The notes: generated from the letters alone by a model not told the origin. 64,000 nucleotides of DNA from Bisporella sp. PMI_857 (GCA_021307315.1 JAJSPD010000083.1:124001-188000), one strand, 5' to 3'; counted from the first letter of the stretch, positions 10,876-23,210 are shown. Numbers and translations: made by a program.

Positions 10876-12147
10876 CTATGTAACCGTGTAACCCCCGTCC
10901 ACTATGCAAAATATGTTAGCATTCGCTATAAAAAGATATTGGATTGGCACTCCTACCTCGTAAGTCAGCACCGGTCACGTAGGCAGACGCATCCGACGAC
11001 AGATAGGTGACGGCGCCCATAAGGTCTTCTGGCTGACCCATCTTTCCTTGCGGAATGAGTGAAGTCCATTGCTTCTTGAGATCGGGGTTGTCATCCAGAA
11101 TCTTCGCAGTGCTATAGCCCTCACGTCAGTTTTGTTCTTTACGTTATTGGCAATGGTCGACTTACAGCGCAGTAAGCATGTAACCAGGAGAAATGCAGTT
11201 GACCCGAATGCCAGCATGAGCCCACTCAACCGCCAAACTCGAAGCAAGATGCCGAACAGCTGCCTTAGCAGCATTGTATGGAGCTTGAGGTTGTGGAACA
11301 TTGACAATTGCACCGGACATGCTTCCAATGAAGACAATGCTGCCTGGTGCCTTGCGTTCCATCAAATGCTTTGCAATTCCTACTGCGAACAAATATGTCC
11401 CGTCAACATTGACACCCCAAAGCTTGCGGACGCGGTCAATGGGGTAATTGATTGCCTCAAAGTTCTCAGTGAAGCCTGCAGATGTGACCAAGTTATCTAT
11501 CTTCCCATGTTGTTCGATGATTTCCGCGATAGCTGCTTCGACAGATTCTTGAGAGGAGACGTCCGCGTAATGTGCAGTGACTTTTGGGATTCTACTCCAC
11601 CATTAGCTGTGGCATAGGTATTAGAACTCAGAGAAGTACTTCTCCACTCCCGGGTTCTCCTTCTGAAATGCAGCAATGAGTCCTTCCGCAGACCTTTGGG
11701 CTTCCTCTTCTGTAAGACTTTAGCAGAGCTCTATATCAAGACAACATATTACATACTGTTCAGATCAACAATAGCGACATCTGCACCACTGATGACCATT
11801 GCTTGACTCATGACCAATCCTAAACCTCTTGCACCACCTGTGACAACACCGACTCTACCCTCGAGAGAGAAAGTTGGCAGAGTACGTTTGAAATGGATAC
11901 CACCTCTTCCTTGCACCGGCTTACTCGAGGGAAGCTCATTTTCTTCTGGGTACACTACCTCTACGGTAGGATCTGTGCGAGCAAATGTGCCCTCTTTCAG
12001 TTGCTCATGATCCTTTTTCTCTTCTTGCAGCATAGAGTGGCTGTCGTGGATAGAACGCGAAGCTATGAACGGGGCTACGCGAGCCACTGCTGGACCTCGA
12101 GAGAGGGCTACAGCTCTAGTTTGTCGTAGCAATTGGGTTCGAAACAT
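10876..12147 (-). CDS. Mitochondrially targeted SDR, D-arabinitol 2-dehydrogenase-like
   Basis: A short-chain dehydrogenase/reductase that probably interconverts a polyol and a ketose with NAD(P), most like fungal D-arabinitol 2-dehydrogenase/sorbose reductase. Five exons (12147-11757, 11709-11640, 11591-11166, 11111-10957, 10901-10876) join in frame to 355 aa. The N-terminus is rich in Arg and Ser without acidic residues (MFRTQLLRQTRAVALSRGP), typical of a mitochondrial presequence. The Rossmann motif TGGARGLG lies near residue 107. The catalytic Ser is in IVFIGSMSG and the Tyr and Lys in APYNAAKAAV. INCISPGYMLTAL follows, then a C-terminal DLRVDGGYTVT, the usual end of classical SDRs. The last exon is only 26 nt. 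Substrate assignment within the SDR family is uncertain. Confidence 0.88.
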
Positions 12148-13018
12148 GTTGGCGATCTCGTCTCAACAAAGATCGGAAGAAAAGCAGAAGAAGAGAGGAA
12201 AGCACTTTCATAAAATGCAGAAAGGAAGTAATGTCAATGCGGAATTGTGGGGATGAAGCTATGTATGGTTTTTGGTGCTCGACTCGAGGCCGCCCTGAAG
12301 CAAAGACTCAATCGAAGTCGATGGTAGAATGAAATCTAATGGGCCGTACTCTGACCAGAACAAGTATTGGTTCATAGATTGTTTCTGATAAACATGAAGC
12401 CCGATTGAAAATTTGGATAAAGAATATTCATCAGAGCTCTTGCTGATTAACTAGCTTCAAACTGCAACATGACGTTCCTGCCCCATCCTCTGCTGGAGAT
12501 CCAACATGACAAGCCATTGCCCTTGCCTGAAGAAGCACGATCGTCTGGCATGAACAAGTGTGATAGGGTACTGATGGGAAAAAAGAGATTGTAGCATAGT
12601 GATGGAAACCATGATATAATATCAACTTCTGGGAAACAATCCTAAAATGTATGTTATTTTTCTTTGAGACTGCACATTACACGCAATCCGTTTGTGTTAA
12701 ATTTAAGTGGACGCATCGGAGATCGGCCATGTTCTCACCGACAAATCCTACTCCGCAGTTTATCCGGTAGTACTTGCGCTCAAGGCCCTTACCCGCACCC
12801 AGAGAGTATCTTATCGCCGATAACCATTCTATTCTGGGTTTAGAAGCCGTCCTTTGATAAGACAACAGGATTCACGCCACTTGGTCGTCAACACCTCCTC
12901 CTTAACATCCCGTCCGTTTCAGACACACACTCCATCAACCATCTAGCTGGGCTGCAAATTCATCACAAAGACGACCTTTCCTTATCTCATTATTCCCATA
13001 TAGACGCAGCCATCGACT
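12148..13018. promoter_or_regulatory. Divergent promoter spacer between SDR and membrane protein
   Basis: An 871-bp spacer between two outward-facing starts. It must contain both promoters. No clear shared operator or palindrome was seen by eye. Confidence 0.5.
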
Positions 13019-14131
13019 ATGCGCTCGACACGACTTGGAGCTGCTGCCGTTATGGCCGGCTCGCTCGGTCAGGCGTTTCTTCTCCCACCTACCATCTCCA
13101 AAGGTGATGCCGACTTGATTGCATCTCTACCCGTTCAGGATGCCGCTGCTGCTACGGGGGAAATGGTGGTAGACATGGCATGTCCTGGCTGCCCCGTTAA
13201 TCTCGTAGACGTTCAAGGCCATGTCTCAACAATGAAGCCTACGGTCGAGAGCATACTCCGTTTCAACTTGGCCCTCTCTTCAACTGACGATGCCGATCGA
13301 CTCATGCTAAATGGATATCAGCTTTATCCTGTCGAGCCTACCGCGGATGACTTCAGCTCGATCCTAACGGCAGATCAGCTTGTCCGGGTCACTAACGGCT
13401 GGCACTATACTGGGTCTCCAGAGTTAGGATATATGATTAGTGTTGGGCACCCGAACGTTGGTGAAGGCGAGCAGGATATTGGTCTCGTCGCAGTTCATCT
13501 CGAAATTCTACAAGTCAGCGGAAAGGCTGTTGAGATTCCGACCATCGACATCAATCTCCTGGAAACACCTAGCGGAAAGCTGATGATCGGAAATGCCATT
13601 TTAAGCCCTCCCAAGGCCACTAAGCCTTACGATCAATGCACCAACTTCATTTGCAGGCTAAAGGCTATCATTGCATCCAAGTTCTCGGAAGTGAAGGGGA
13701 AATGTGGCGGGCAGCCTAAGCATTCCGATCCTCGCCCAAATATTCAAGTCGGTGACACTGTTACGCCATCCACTAAGCCTGCTCCTGGTTTTGGCAAGTC
13801 TGCTCACGGTCATATGGGCCATCCCCGTCCACATGGACACCACCCCAGTCATCGCCGCCATGGCCGGTTCGCTCGCTTTATGAGAAGTCTTGTCTTCCAC
13901 GTTTTCATCCCAATCATCATTGGTGTTGTCATGGGTATCACCGCAAGCCTTGTTGGAATGATTGCTGGCCACTTTGTTCTCTTCTTGTGGCGTACATTCG
14001 TCCGCCGTGGCAAGAAGGATCAGCAAGTCCAGGCAGAGGATTCTAAAGGCCTCCTAGCTAATCAGAGTCCACCCCCCGTCTACGAGGAAGCCCCGGCTTA
14101 TGAAGAGACGGTGGGCGAGGAGAAGCAGTAA
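13019..14131 (+). CDS. Secreted-domain single-pass membrane protein with PPxY tail (DUF7728-like)
   Basis: A single exon of 370 aa. An N-terminal signal-like segment (residues 1-20, ending near GQAFLLPP) is followed by a luminal or extracellular domain to about 225. This domain contains DMACPGCPVNLVD and a second Cys pair in DQCTNFICRLKAI. A His/Pro/Gly-rich linker follows at about 255-285, then one strong transmembrane helix (about 295-325, HVFIPIIIGVVMGITASLVG), a basic stop-transfer (RRGKK) and a cytosolic tail with PPPVYEEAPAYEE. PPVY fits PPxY, the motif bound by WW domains of Rsp5/Nedd4 ubiquitin ligases. The CPGCP arrangement and overall layout match my memory of fungal DUF7728 proteins. 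A role as a vacuolar or plasma-membrane sorting receptor or ligase adaptor is inference. Confidence 0.88.
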   Translation: MRSTRLGAAAVMAGSLGQAFLLPPTISKGDADLIASLPVQDAAAATGEMVVDMACPGCPVNLVDVQGHVSTMKPTVESILRFNLALSSTDDADRLMLNGYQLYPVEPTADDFSSILTADQLVRVTNGWHYTGSPELGYMISVGHPNVGEGEQDIGLVAVHLEILQVSGKAVEIPTIDINLLETPSGKLMIGNAILSPPKATKPYDQCTNFICRLKAIIASKFSEVKGKCGGQPKHSDPRPNIQVGDTVTPSTKPAPGFGKSAHGHMGHPRPHGHHPSHRRHGRFARFMRSLVFHVFIPIIIGVVMGITASLVGMIAGHFVLFLWRTFVRRGKKDQQVQAEDSKGLLANQSPPPVYEEAPAYEETVGEEKQ

Positions 14132-15032
14132 ATTGATATTTCTACAGTGTACGAAAGAACCGGCGTTGACATATGGGAACACAAGACGGGAGCCTTGACA
14201 GCAAGAAATTATGGAATCTATGAGACGAGGAGGGATGGGCAAAGGCCTCAAATTGTATTTCTTTGTGTAGTTTAGTTGCAACATAATGATATGCACTATG
14301 CTCTTACCTAGTTTCTGCTATGATAGGCGTCTAATAATGTATTTCTCTTAGGAGACCAAAAATACCGACAATTTTGAAACATCTGAGTGTTTCTAAGCCT
14401 ACGCGCACATATAACCCTCCACCTCAAGTTTATATCGACAATGTATATATCGTATGTAAGTATGAGTAGATTGTATTTCGCTTGAAATACATAACATTTG
14501 GGCCGGATAAGATTAGAAGGCGATCACGACAGAAAGGGACTCGGTCTACCAATTGGAGGGGCAAGATAGCCCACCTGCCCCCTTCATCCAAGCTTTCCAG
14601 GAACCATTACATTCTCACTATTGAGGAGAGGGGATAGCGCACCACTACTACTACTGCTACTACTGCTCGATCCCGAAAGCTAGCGGCCACAAATCCAGCT
14701 TCCATTCGAAATAGTCTTCCTCTAGTCTTTCTCGTTGGATTTCAATCCACGTTATACGTTATTCTCTCGTTGCAAATATCGCGTTTTTAGAAACCGGCAC
14801 AGTTGACAAGGAGAGAGCTTTTTAGCGAGACAAAACCTCAACCCTTTTTGAGTGCCAACCCCAGCTTGACCGCCTTTGTAGCCAGATTTGACTTGCACGA
14901 CGACTCTCCACACTCGTTATAAGAGACGCGCCGTAGGATTCATGCTTGCATTACTATAACACATCTACTGAGCCCTCAATTGGCTCACGCGACACCTGCC
15001 TTTCTATTCCATACCTTCTGGCCACCTGCACC
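14132..15032. promoter_or_regulatory. Spacer and promoter of the ceramide synthase gene
   Basis: This spacer contains the 3' end of the preceding gene and the promoter and leader of the ceramide synthase. A CTA/CTG-type trinucleotide tract lies at about 14643-14668. An in-frame upstream ATG at 14946 could give a 29-residue extension, but the start at 15033 has a much better context (CACCATGG). Confidence 0.45.
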
Positions 15033-16647
15033 ATGGCCCAAGACTCTCCGCTGGTTGTTGAGGACCAAAAAGAGCAGCAAGAATGGCTACGCCAAAATGG
15101 CAATAATGCTAGTGCCATTGAGCAGAAATTGGGGCATGTGAGCGCCAGTTCACAGGGCAATTCTGTTCCCACCATGACCGTAAAGAAGAAAACTAGGAGG
15201 AAAGACGATGGGCCTATGGAGATCGTGTGTAAATGGATTGAGGACCACCAGATTGGTATGCTAGCTATACGCGCCAGACGCTGAAAAAAAGTCTGCTAAC
15301 GAAATTTCTAGGACTTTCAGTCAATCTCCTGTTATTGCTTGCTCTTACACATATGTGTTTTCCTCGAGCACGAAGACATACACGTAAATTCTTCGAGCTT
15401 TCCTACTACAATACTGAGTCGGGCCAGTATTGCTCGGGCTGGAACGACGCCTGGATGGTCTTCTTCTGGATCACTGTCTTTACCGGAATGCGCGCCGCTG
15501 TCATGGACTATATTCTGCTTCCTTTTGCAAAGAAATATGGTGTCAAGACACAGAGAGATCAAACCAGATTTGCTGAGCAGGCTTGGCTTCTGACCTACTA
15601 TTTTGTTTTCTGGCCACTGGGAATGGTAAGTCTAAACAATTTGACTTCTAGAGATATTCTGACGGATGCAGTACATATACGTGAACTCAGAATACTGGCT
15701 TGACCTTAAGGGGCTCTGGACCGATTGGCCAAATCGAGAGATAGAAGGCATCCGAAAATGGTATATTTTGGCACAGTATGCTTTCTGGCTGCAGCAAATC
15801 CTGGTCATCAATATGGAAGCACGTCGAAAGGACCACTGGCAGATGTTCACCCACCACATCGTGACTACTGGGTTGATATTTACTTCATACGGATATCATC
15901 AAACCAAGGTCGCCAATCTTATTCTTTGTGTAATGGACTTTGTAGATATCGTCCTTGCGGTAAGGCTCCATTGTCTATTTATATTTAACATTCTCTAACT
16001 TGGAAAAGGTGGCCAAGTGTCTGAAATATTTACAATTCGGTGTCATCTGTGATTATATATTCGCTTTTTTTATGATTACCTGGTTCGCTACCAGGCATGT
16101 AATGTATCTCATGATCTGCTGGTCCGTCTACCACGACATCCCAACTGTCATCGAGTACGGTTGCTACAAGGGAAAGAACGGAGCGATCACTGGCCCCTTC
16201 CCGGCTCCTGACCGCTTCTGGCACCTTCTAGAACCATTCCGTGACCCTGAAGGCACGGTCTGCTGGAACGACGGCATCAAATGGGGATTCCTATCTGCGC
16301 TGCTCTTCTTGCAGGGCATCACGATGCTGTGGTTTGCCATGATCGTCCGTGTTGCGGTTATGGTTTTGAGAGGAGGTGATGCGGATGATGTCCGTAGCGA
16401 TGATGAAGGCGATTTGGAGGAGGATCCCGTTGATGAGAAGACCATCGGAACGGTTGAGCATCTTGATGAAATTGAGCAAGACGCGATTGAAGAGGAGGTG
16501 GGCGTGGAATCAATCAACCTAAATGGTCGCAAATTCAACGCCTCGCGATATAGAAAGAGTGCAGCTACGAGCGGAGTCAGCTTGCCAGGGGACAGAAGCG
16601 ACAGGAAGGAGCTTTTGGGTCGCATCGGGTGTGATAAGGGCGTTTGA
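15033..16647 (+). CDS. lag1: Ceramide synthase (sphingoid base N-acyltransferase, TLC domain)
   Basis: Joins a fatty acyl-CoA to a sphingoid base to form (dihydro)ceramide in the ER membrane. Four exons (15033-15255, 15312-15625, 15672-15959, 16009-16647) join in frame to 487 aa. The start at 15033 (MAQDSPL) sits in a strong context. Residues 1-75 are polar and Lys-rich at the end. The first membrane span is LSVNLLLLLALTH. The TLC/Lag1 core spans about 120-390, with SGQYCSGWNDAWMVFFW and the characteristic motif HWQMFTHHIVTTGLI, whose histidine pair (about residues 240-241) is essential in the family. VMDFVDIVLAVAKCLKY follows, matching the conserved acidic motif. The C-terminal tail is very acidic (about residues 405-450), which in yeast Lag1/Lac1 is a kinase or regulatory region. 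No partner subunit gene lies nearby. Confidence 0.95.
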
Positions 16648-17131
16648 GTTGCCAAACTTTGGTACTGTCTTTACATGAGATATTTTTGTTTATCATTTTA
16701 CCATACCAAAAAGCTGAGAACTCCCGTCGTTAGGAGACTCATATTTATATACCCATCAGGCTTGAATCTATAGGGAATTCGGCGTTATGGAACATATAGC
16801 TTTGCGTTTAGGTGCGGTCCTGCTAAACTTTGTGATATTATTACCAGCTACTAGAGCACATGTCCACTGTATCTGCAGGTTTGGGGGCTTGTGGCGATAA
16901 CCAAGTGATTGGCAACACACAGGCTGATCCAGAGGGCACGCTCATGGATCGTCTTAACTTTTTAGATCCCATACTGTAGCAAGTCCTCGGCAACTTGGAC
17001 CGCAAGTAACGACAAGTCATGGTTATAGACGAAACATACATAATGATCTCCAGAAGTATCGATACCAGCTCGACCGCTTTTTGCATTCGGAATTAAAACT
17101 TATTGGAAAACGTGGTCGTCTACAGTTATCA

Positions 17132-17146
<15 letters not shown>

Positions 17147-17175
<29 letters not shown>
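17147..17175 (+). repeat. T29 homopolymer
   Basis: Twenty-nine consecutive T preceded by further T-rich sequence. Read on the minus strand this is a long A-tract, as at the end of an old retroposed element, but no element body was recognised beside it. Confidence 0.9.
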
Positions 17176-19044
17176 GAAATGCCGATTGTACAACCGTACA
17201 TCCCAGTTGACAAGTCAGTTGATGAACCAAAGTGTCAAACTTAAGGAGCCGAAGTAAGGCTTTCGGATATATACTCCCTCGATTTTTCCGCACTGAAATC
17301 TCCACACCCAACTGTTTATACATAATCAGCCTCCTTTAGCGCTGTGCAATGCAGCATACGTCTTAAGACTGTGATATGCAAGTAAGTATGGGTCTATCTA
17401 GTGACAACCTATATTAAGACCATGCTCTACTCTTTTAGGTGCTATGACTAAGAGAATGCCTTGACATACCTCGAAGTATGTATTGGATTAGAAACAACTT
17501 TGCCCGCTAATGTAGTCTGCTTCAGTTAAAGCGAAATGATGGGAGAGAGAGGCGGATTTGGGCATGTACACATATGTGTCCCCTGGATTGGCAATCGAAT
17601 ACATGCAGATCTGAGATATGCTGACAGAGAGTTTGTAATTGGCATTAATAAGAAGTATGGTAGGAACGCAATATGAGGGGTGCTTAGCCCACATGATGAA
17701 TGCCTTGTATTAGAGTACTTTAGCTATAGTTAGGCTAACTCACGGGCACTGCAGAAGGTCCATGAAGCCGAGGCTCTGATACATACCTACAGTTGCATTG
17801 TCAAATCCGGAAGTTGATAAGCATTCTGAAATATGGCTTGAAAGGAAAACCCCGTGGAGAAAAACGGGAGAATGAAGGAATGTGGAGGGAGACCAAGTCA
17901 ATAGAAACAAGGATCAGATATCTTAGAAAACAGCTGAGGATGCACATGGAAGTAATATATAGCTCAACGGCAGCGGAATACCTATGAAAAAGGGCTGAAA
18001 GAATGGCAAGACTTGTATATTCACATACCAGGAACAACGAGGCAGGCGCAAACATCGCACATGACTAGTAGCCAGCCTGGTATTTCAGTACTTGTGTAGC
18101 AAGATACCTGCCACGTGAGAATGAAACACAATGACATGCACGTCTTATATACCGCAAGTAACGTGTAACTTTGTTTGCACGCGAGTTGAACCAACTCAAA
18201 GCGCGACAAGCCTGTTTCAGTGGTTAGAGGATTATGAATCATCATAGGAGTGAAAATATGTATATAAAAGAAGAGAAACATATTCTTAAGTTGAAACCTC
18301 GGACCATGAATTCGATCATAGTATCCCCCGTCTATGGAAGGTAGGTCCTGACCAACCTAAGCAACTATTGTAGTATAGGAAGGAGTTTCTAGAGCAAGCA
18401 AAGGCAGGTAGGCAATACTAAGAATTGGGTTAAGAATGCAAGGCTTCAACGTACAATGGTTAGACAAGTGGGTACTTGACCTGGACAACGAAGATCGAAA
18501 GGACAATGGAATTAATACATGGTTTTTGACCTGGAAAAGGCTATTACGTACCACTCTATAGATGGGACATACATGCTCTTGGCTGCAGAAGGGGATGCTT
18601 TATCTAGGTCACGTCATGAAGCCAGTGTGCAAATGCGATTTTATTATCCTTAGTCTAAAAGCATGATGTTTACAGGGAGCATGAGCCTGTATACTGTTCA
18701 GAGGGCCACCCACTAATATCTTGCAAAGAAAAGGGTTGAGCTGTAAGTATTGGCATGTGGTTCTATGTAAGCAAGTGAATAGAGCATACCTGATCGGTTA
18801 TGTGTCATTTCCTACTTATAGTAGCAGTGGTATATAAGCACAGAAAATTGTGCATATATCCGCTAAAGACTACAAAGGTTATAGCAACAATACAGGGAAG
18901 CGGTAGTTCTACCGATCGAAAGGCTTAAGGTATGAACCACTATAAATCATGGAGCACGTAAGTTTGAGATAAACCTAGAGCTCTTGACGTTTAAGTAGCA
19001 AAGCATACAAAACGCTGAAGTGTGAGGCCTTGAATGTTTGTTCT

Positions 19045-19063
19045 CCCCCCCCCCCCCCCCCCC
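19045..19063 (+). repeat. C19 homopolymer
   Basis: Nineteen C followed by six A. A similar C13-AA tract occurs at 19346-19358, about 300 bp away. Confidence 0.9.
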
Positions 19064-19345
19064 AAAAAAGCAACAAAAATGGCAGTGAATATGAGAATAA
19101 CAACAAGATTTATTGGGCTTTCATCACTCAGAACCTACATCCCACAGTTTTGGACACTTGGAGTATTTCACTTAGCTATGGGCAGAAGCCAGAAAGAGGT
19201 ATACCCGTAATACGAACCGCTCCTTTGCAGGCGTGCACGCCATCTACTCAGCCCTACTGGAAATGAGCTCTTCTTCTTCGAGCTTTTCAGAAAATTCAAG
19301 ATGCGGAAGGAAACGGGGTGTCTTATAGCGACCAGCAAAAAGCAA

Positions 19346-19358
19346 CCCCCCCCCCCCC
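19346..19358 (+). repeat. C13 homopolymer
   Basis: Thirteen C, with the same flanking order (A-rich on the right) as the C19 tract at 19045. The two may be copies of one unit, but the flanks do not otherwise align by eye. Confidence 0.85.
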
Positions 19359-20332
19359 AACAAAAGTCCAATCGCTCGAAAATGTATCAGATGATACACC
19401 AGCTATTTGACCTTCTGCCTCACATGTGGCCCTAAACTCGCATGCAATGAACAAAGCCTCGCAGAGGTAAACGGGAATATATATATATATATTAAACGGC
19501 GGGCATCCCAAAGGACAAGACAGGCCAAGACATCCATAGGAAACTCGAGCCTTCCCCAACTGCAAGACATGCAAGGTATGCACGAGCAAGAAACCCAGCG
19601 GCGGCAAGAACTTCGTCACGGATGCGACTGTCTTGAAAATTTAGCAAAAATCGGGGAATACAAGGGATGCATCCCCCTTTCCCCACGGGGTTGGGGAAAG
19701 AGGTTCGGATCCGTGGAGCCCGCTTGGCATGGTGCCCCCTTTCGATTCCTGTAGCAATGTGGTGTTGGGCCATTGAAATTGCGGAAGGTAAAGGTGGTAT
19801 TATGATTCGTGCATTTGCGGATGCAGAGAGATATAGATCACCTGAGAGAGGATACGCGATGTGGAGACAAGTAGGCCGAAAGTCAGAACAGAGAAGACAT
19901 TGTGGATAATGTAGCGCAAAGTACCTTTATATGTATACTTTCATTGTGTCTCTGTCCTTTATTCACTGTCTTTGTCCTCCGGCTTTCTTTCTTCTTCCTC
20001 CCGTCTGTCTTCAAATACAAAAACAACGCCACAATTATGCCCACAAAATGCTCCTCGGCCCGCAGGCACTTAGGAAGCAAAAAGGTATCTCGGCCTAGCC
20101 CTTAAGCATAGACATGAAGAAAAGTACAGCTTGTCCATATCTTCCGTCGTCCCTCACAATCAGAAAAGCGAACAAAGGGTAAAACCAAATATCATATCAC
20201 ATTGACTTATTACATAAAAAAGAGTATAACGCCCGTCCTGTACCAGAACTAATCCGTATAATTGTGAGCAGTGTCCATTTGCCCCTGTCCCAAGATATTG
20301 ATTGCATCTCCCGTCGCTAAAGATAAGCCCGT

Positions 20333-21452
20333 TTATAATAAGATGAGGTAATTCGAGGGCGCGATTCCAGTGTCTCCATTCTCCTTCTTGGCCTGCCACC
20401 ATCGCCCGCTCACATCTGAAACTTCTAGGATCTCGTGCTTTGAGAATGAGATCTCATTCGCATCGTCGGGGTTCGCTTCATAGGAGTAGATGGCCTTTGC
20501 GCGATATGGATACTCGGTTGGCACGACTACTTCTCCGGGGGCGGGATCTGAGCTTATGGGTCCGCCAGTAGTGTTCAGACCTGTGGGTGTTGAGCTAGCA
20601 CCGAATCGAGGTTGTGAAGAGTTACGCTCTCCGGCGGGGAATCCGGCTACGGGAGAGGAGGTCTCGAAGCCGCCGAGCTGGGCGGAGGTGTACATCTGTG
20701 GAGGCACATTTGAGGTTGAAGTCTCTGGCCGTCCACCATACCCACCTACTGTGGACATCCCGCGAGGATTCGAGGAAGCTCTGTGATCTTTGTGAAGAGC
20801 GAATGAGTCGAGGTATGCTCGGGGAACAGCAGATGGCGTCGACCCGAAGTAAAAAATCCATACAATCTGGTCATTGTCAGTCATGTGTCTGGAACGGATC
20901 GGACTCCTTTCTTACATTAACCATTGAGAGCAAAATGTGACCAGCAGCGGTGGCTTCCTTTGAACCGTTGGAAGAATAAATTAAAGAGTTGACCGATGAG
21001 CTCGTTAATACGAGCCCGCATGCAAGGAATCCAACAATCGCGACATGATATGTCTGTGTCGTATCTGATGCTACTACCACGAAAACTCCGATTATTACGC
21101 ACAGCATATACGCAATACCAAACCAAGAGTAATTCGGGAAAGGGGGGGTCTGCTGCTCCGCTGTCGCGATAGCAGATCCAACGAAGGCGATAAACCACGC
21201 CAACTATGGTCCACAAGGTCAGTAAATGCCTTCTGAATCATCATGGTGAGAGGGTAGCAGCGTGATGCTTCAAGGACATACAATTGCAATTGATATTGTG
21301 GCCAGCGCGAAGGGGTCGCCGAGGATATTATCCATGCTCATGGTTCGCATGCTTCCTGCCCGTCGTCCTTTGCTATCCATATTGCCATTCATTTTTCGAA
21401 GGGATGGCGAGTGTAGAGATCCGTATGATGGCATAGAGAAGAAGTGGACCAC
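20333..21452 (-). CDS. sho1: Sho1 osmosensor, HOG pathway
   Basis: Plasma-membrane adaptor of the HOG MAP-kinase pathway. Its SH3 domain recruits the Pbs2 MAPKK and it also signals to cell-wall and morphogenesis pathways. Three exons (21452-21282, 21203-20916, 20866-20333; introns 78 and 49 nt) join in frame to 330 aa. After [18 protein letters not shown] come four membrane spans (about residues 45-160), with the family signature [19 protein letters not shown] and [10 protein letters not shown], then [10 protein letters not shown] Ser/Gly/Pro-rich linker follows. The C-terminal SH3 domain (about 272-330) has [24 protein letters not shown] and GIAPSNY, the three usual ligand-binding blocks. 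Several in-frame Met codons lie near the start; MNGN at 21392 or MDSK at 21380 would give the shorter N-terminus common in relatives. A long pyrimidine/purine-biased leader lies upstream (21480-22000). Confidence 0.95.
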
Positions 21453-22442
21453 ACCCGAACCGTCGAAGGATGATTAGAAAGTAACTATTATCGCCGTCTG
21501 TATGTGAATCGACTCAATCGATTCGATGACGGGATGACTATTGCTACGGATATCAAGGAAGCGGTGTCGTTATGGTGCGGTAATGGTGAAGCGTTTCAGC
21601 TGATGGTGGCTAGTTCAAATTGCTAATTGTGACTGTGTGACTGACGAACGCGCTGGAGCCACCGGGTGAATTTTCAAAATCGTCCCAAAGCAGCGTCGAG
21701 AAGACAACAGCGGCGAAGATGACAATTGGCGAAGAATAGAAAAGAAAGGAACGGTCGCGGATGAAGGAGCGTCGAAAGTTGGTCGGAGAGAGAGAGAGAA
21801 GGGGGGGGGAATGGATGGATTGGTGGGAAGGTAGTAAATGTGAGACGTTGAAGGGTGGAAAGGTTTTGGGTTTTGGGGCTTTAGGGTAGAGATGGGCAGA
21901 GATGGTGGCAGAGCGCACTAGAACGAACGAGCGAGGGAGGGAGGAGGCAGTGGGAAAATGAATGGGGCTTCACTACAGTTTTTTGGTGGTCGGTGCGTCG
22001 AGTGATTCGGGGAGGGTGTACGCAAGAAAAAACCAAGAGAAGTAGTACAGTAGTAAGAAAGTAGAAAGTAGGAAAAAAAAAAGATTTGGTTGTAATGCGA
22101 AGGATCCAATGAGCAGGGGCGGGTTATACGCAAAGGGAGAGATTGCTGCACAGCAGAGCAAACAGCCCCAGAGTTCACGTCAGCCTGGCGCTTTTAGCGA
22201 AATGGGCTTTGACAGTAGTTTAGTATTACTTGCTGTAAGATCTTTTGTAAAATTAGAGTTGATCTGAAAAAATGATTTAATTTCTGCTCAGCTCTCGCAC
22301 ACTCTTCAGCACCTAGTTTGTGTTTTGTGTAGTTAATAGTGTACGGCAAAGTGACCCGGTCGTAGTAGTTAGTATGCCTGTGGAAAGATGGATTATGGCG
22401 GGTGGTTGGTTGGCTGTTCTGTGTGCTCGGTCCCTGCTGGTG

Positions 22443-22480
22443 GAAAGGAAAGGGAAGGGAAGGGAAGGGAAGGAAAAAGG
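22443..22480 (+). repeat. GGGAA-type short tandem repeat
   Basis: Four to five GGGAA units within a purine-only tract. A polypurine:polypyrimidine stretch of this kind may form triplex DNA, which is inference. Confidence 0.85.
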
Positions 22481-23158
22481 AGGGGAAAATGATATTGATA
22501 ATAATTACTTAAGATACCTGTCTACAAAGCCCAATCCTCAATCCCCATATCCCTTTTTTCAAATCCAACCGCTCGATGTCACTGGTTCCTGTGCCTAGGG
22601 GTTTGATGTAACGCGTTGGAAATCCTCCCCCCAACCGGGGGCTTGGACTGGCTGAATTGGTCAATATCAACCACTAATCTGTAGACAAGAACAAAAAAGG
22701 GTCACAGTCCTATATCCCCCTTCAGGGGTGTGATGTTCCTGCCCCTCCTAAAAAAGGTGCCGGCAGAAGGACGTTTCACACTCGAGATGATTCCCAAACT
22801 CTGAACCGTTGACACAGACCTCCGTTTCTGCTTAGCGATGGATGTTTTGTAGAAGTCTTGACCTCTGGTTTGTTGACGCTACTTGGAATCTTTAGAGTTT
22901 AGCCTGCTGAATGGACCAAAAAGAATGCCATTGTGGTGTAAAATCCTGCGGCCATCCATCGGTGGGCGGCCGAGAGTGAGTGGTTGGACAAAAGGAGGGC
23001 CAAGAACCACAGCCCAACATCCTGAAGCAGGGGCGGCGGTTATTATTCGATGAGGTGCAAAGTAATAACCGGACCCTCTTACGATCGATAAGGACATGCG
23101 AGGGGAGATATTGTTGTCGAACGATATGGTCACAAGAAAGGGCAGGGGAATCGAATCA

Positions 23159-23210
23159 ATAGCATAGCATTGCATAGGCATGGGCATAGGCATGGGCACA
23201 GGCATAGATA
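23159..23210 (+). repeat. GGCATN hexamer array 2
   Basis: Irregular array of GGCATA, GGCATG and GGCACA units, the same unit as at 9986-10043. No gene overlaps it. Confidence 0.75.

Larger units (their letters stand above)
16648..20332. other. 3.7-kb gene-free spacer
   Basis: Many short frames and many GT-AG-like pairs occur, but no chain gives a protein with recognisable or even consistent character. Long homopolymers (T29, C19, C13) punctuate it. It lies between two gene 3' ends (ceramide synthase reading right, sho1 reading left), so it should need no promoter. It could be transposon debris or host a non-coding transcript; the sequence alone supports neither. Confidence 0.45.
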
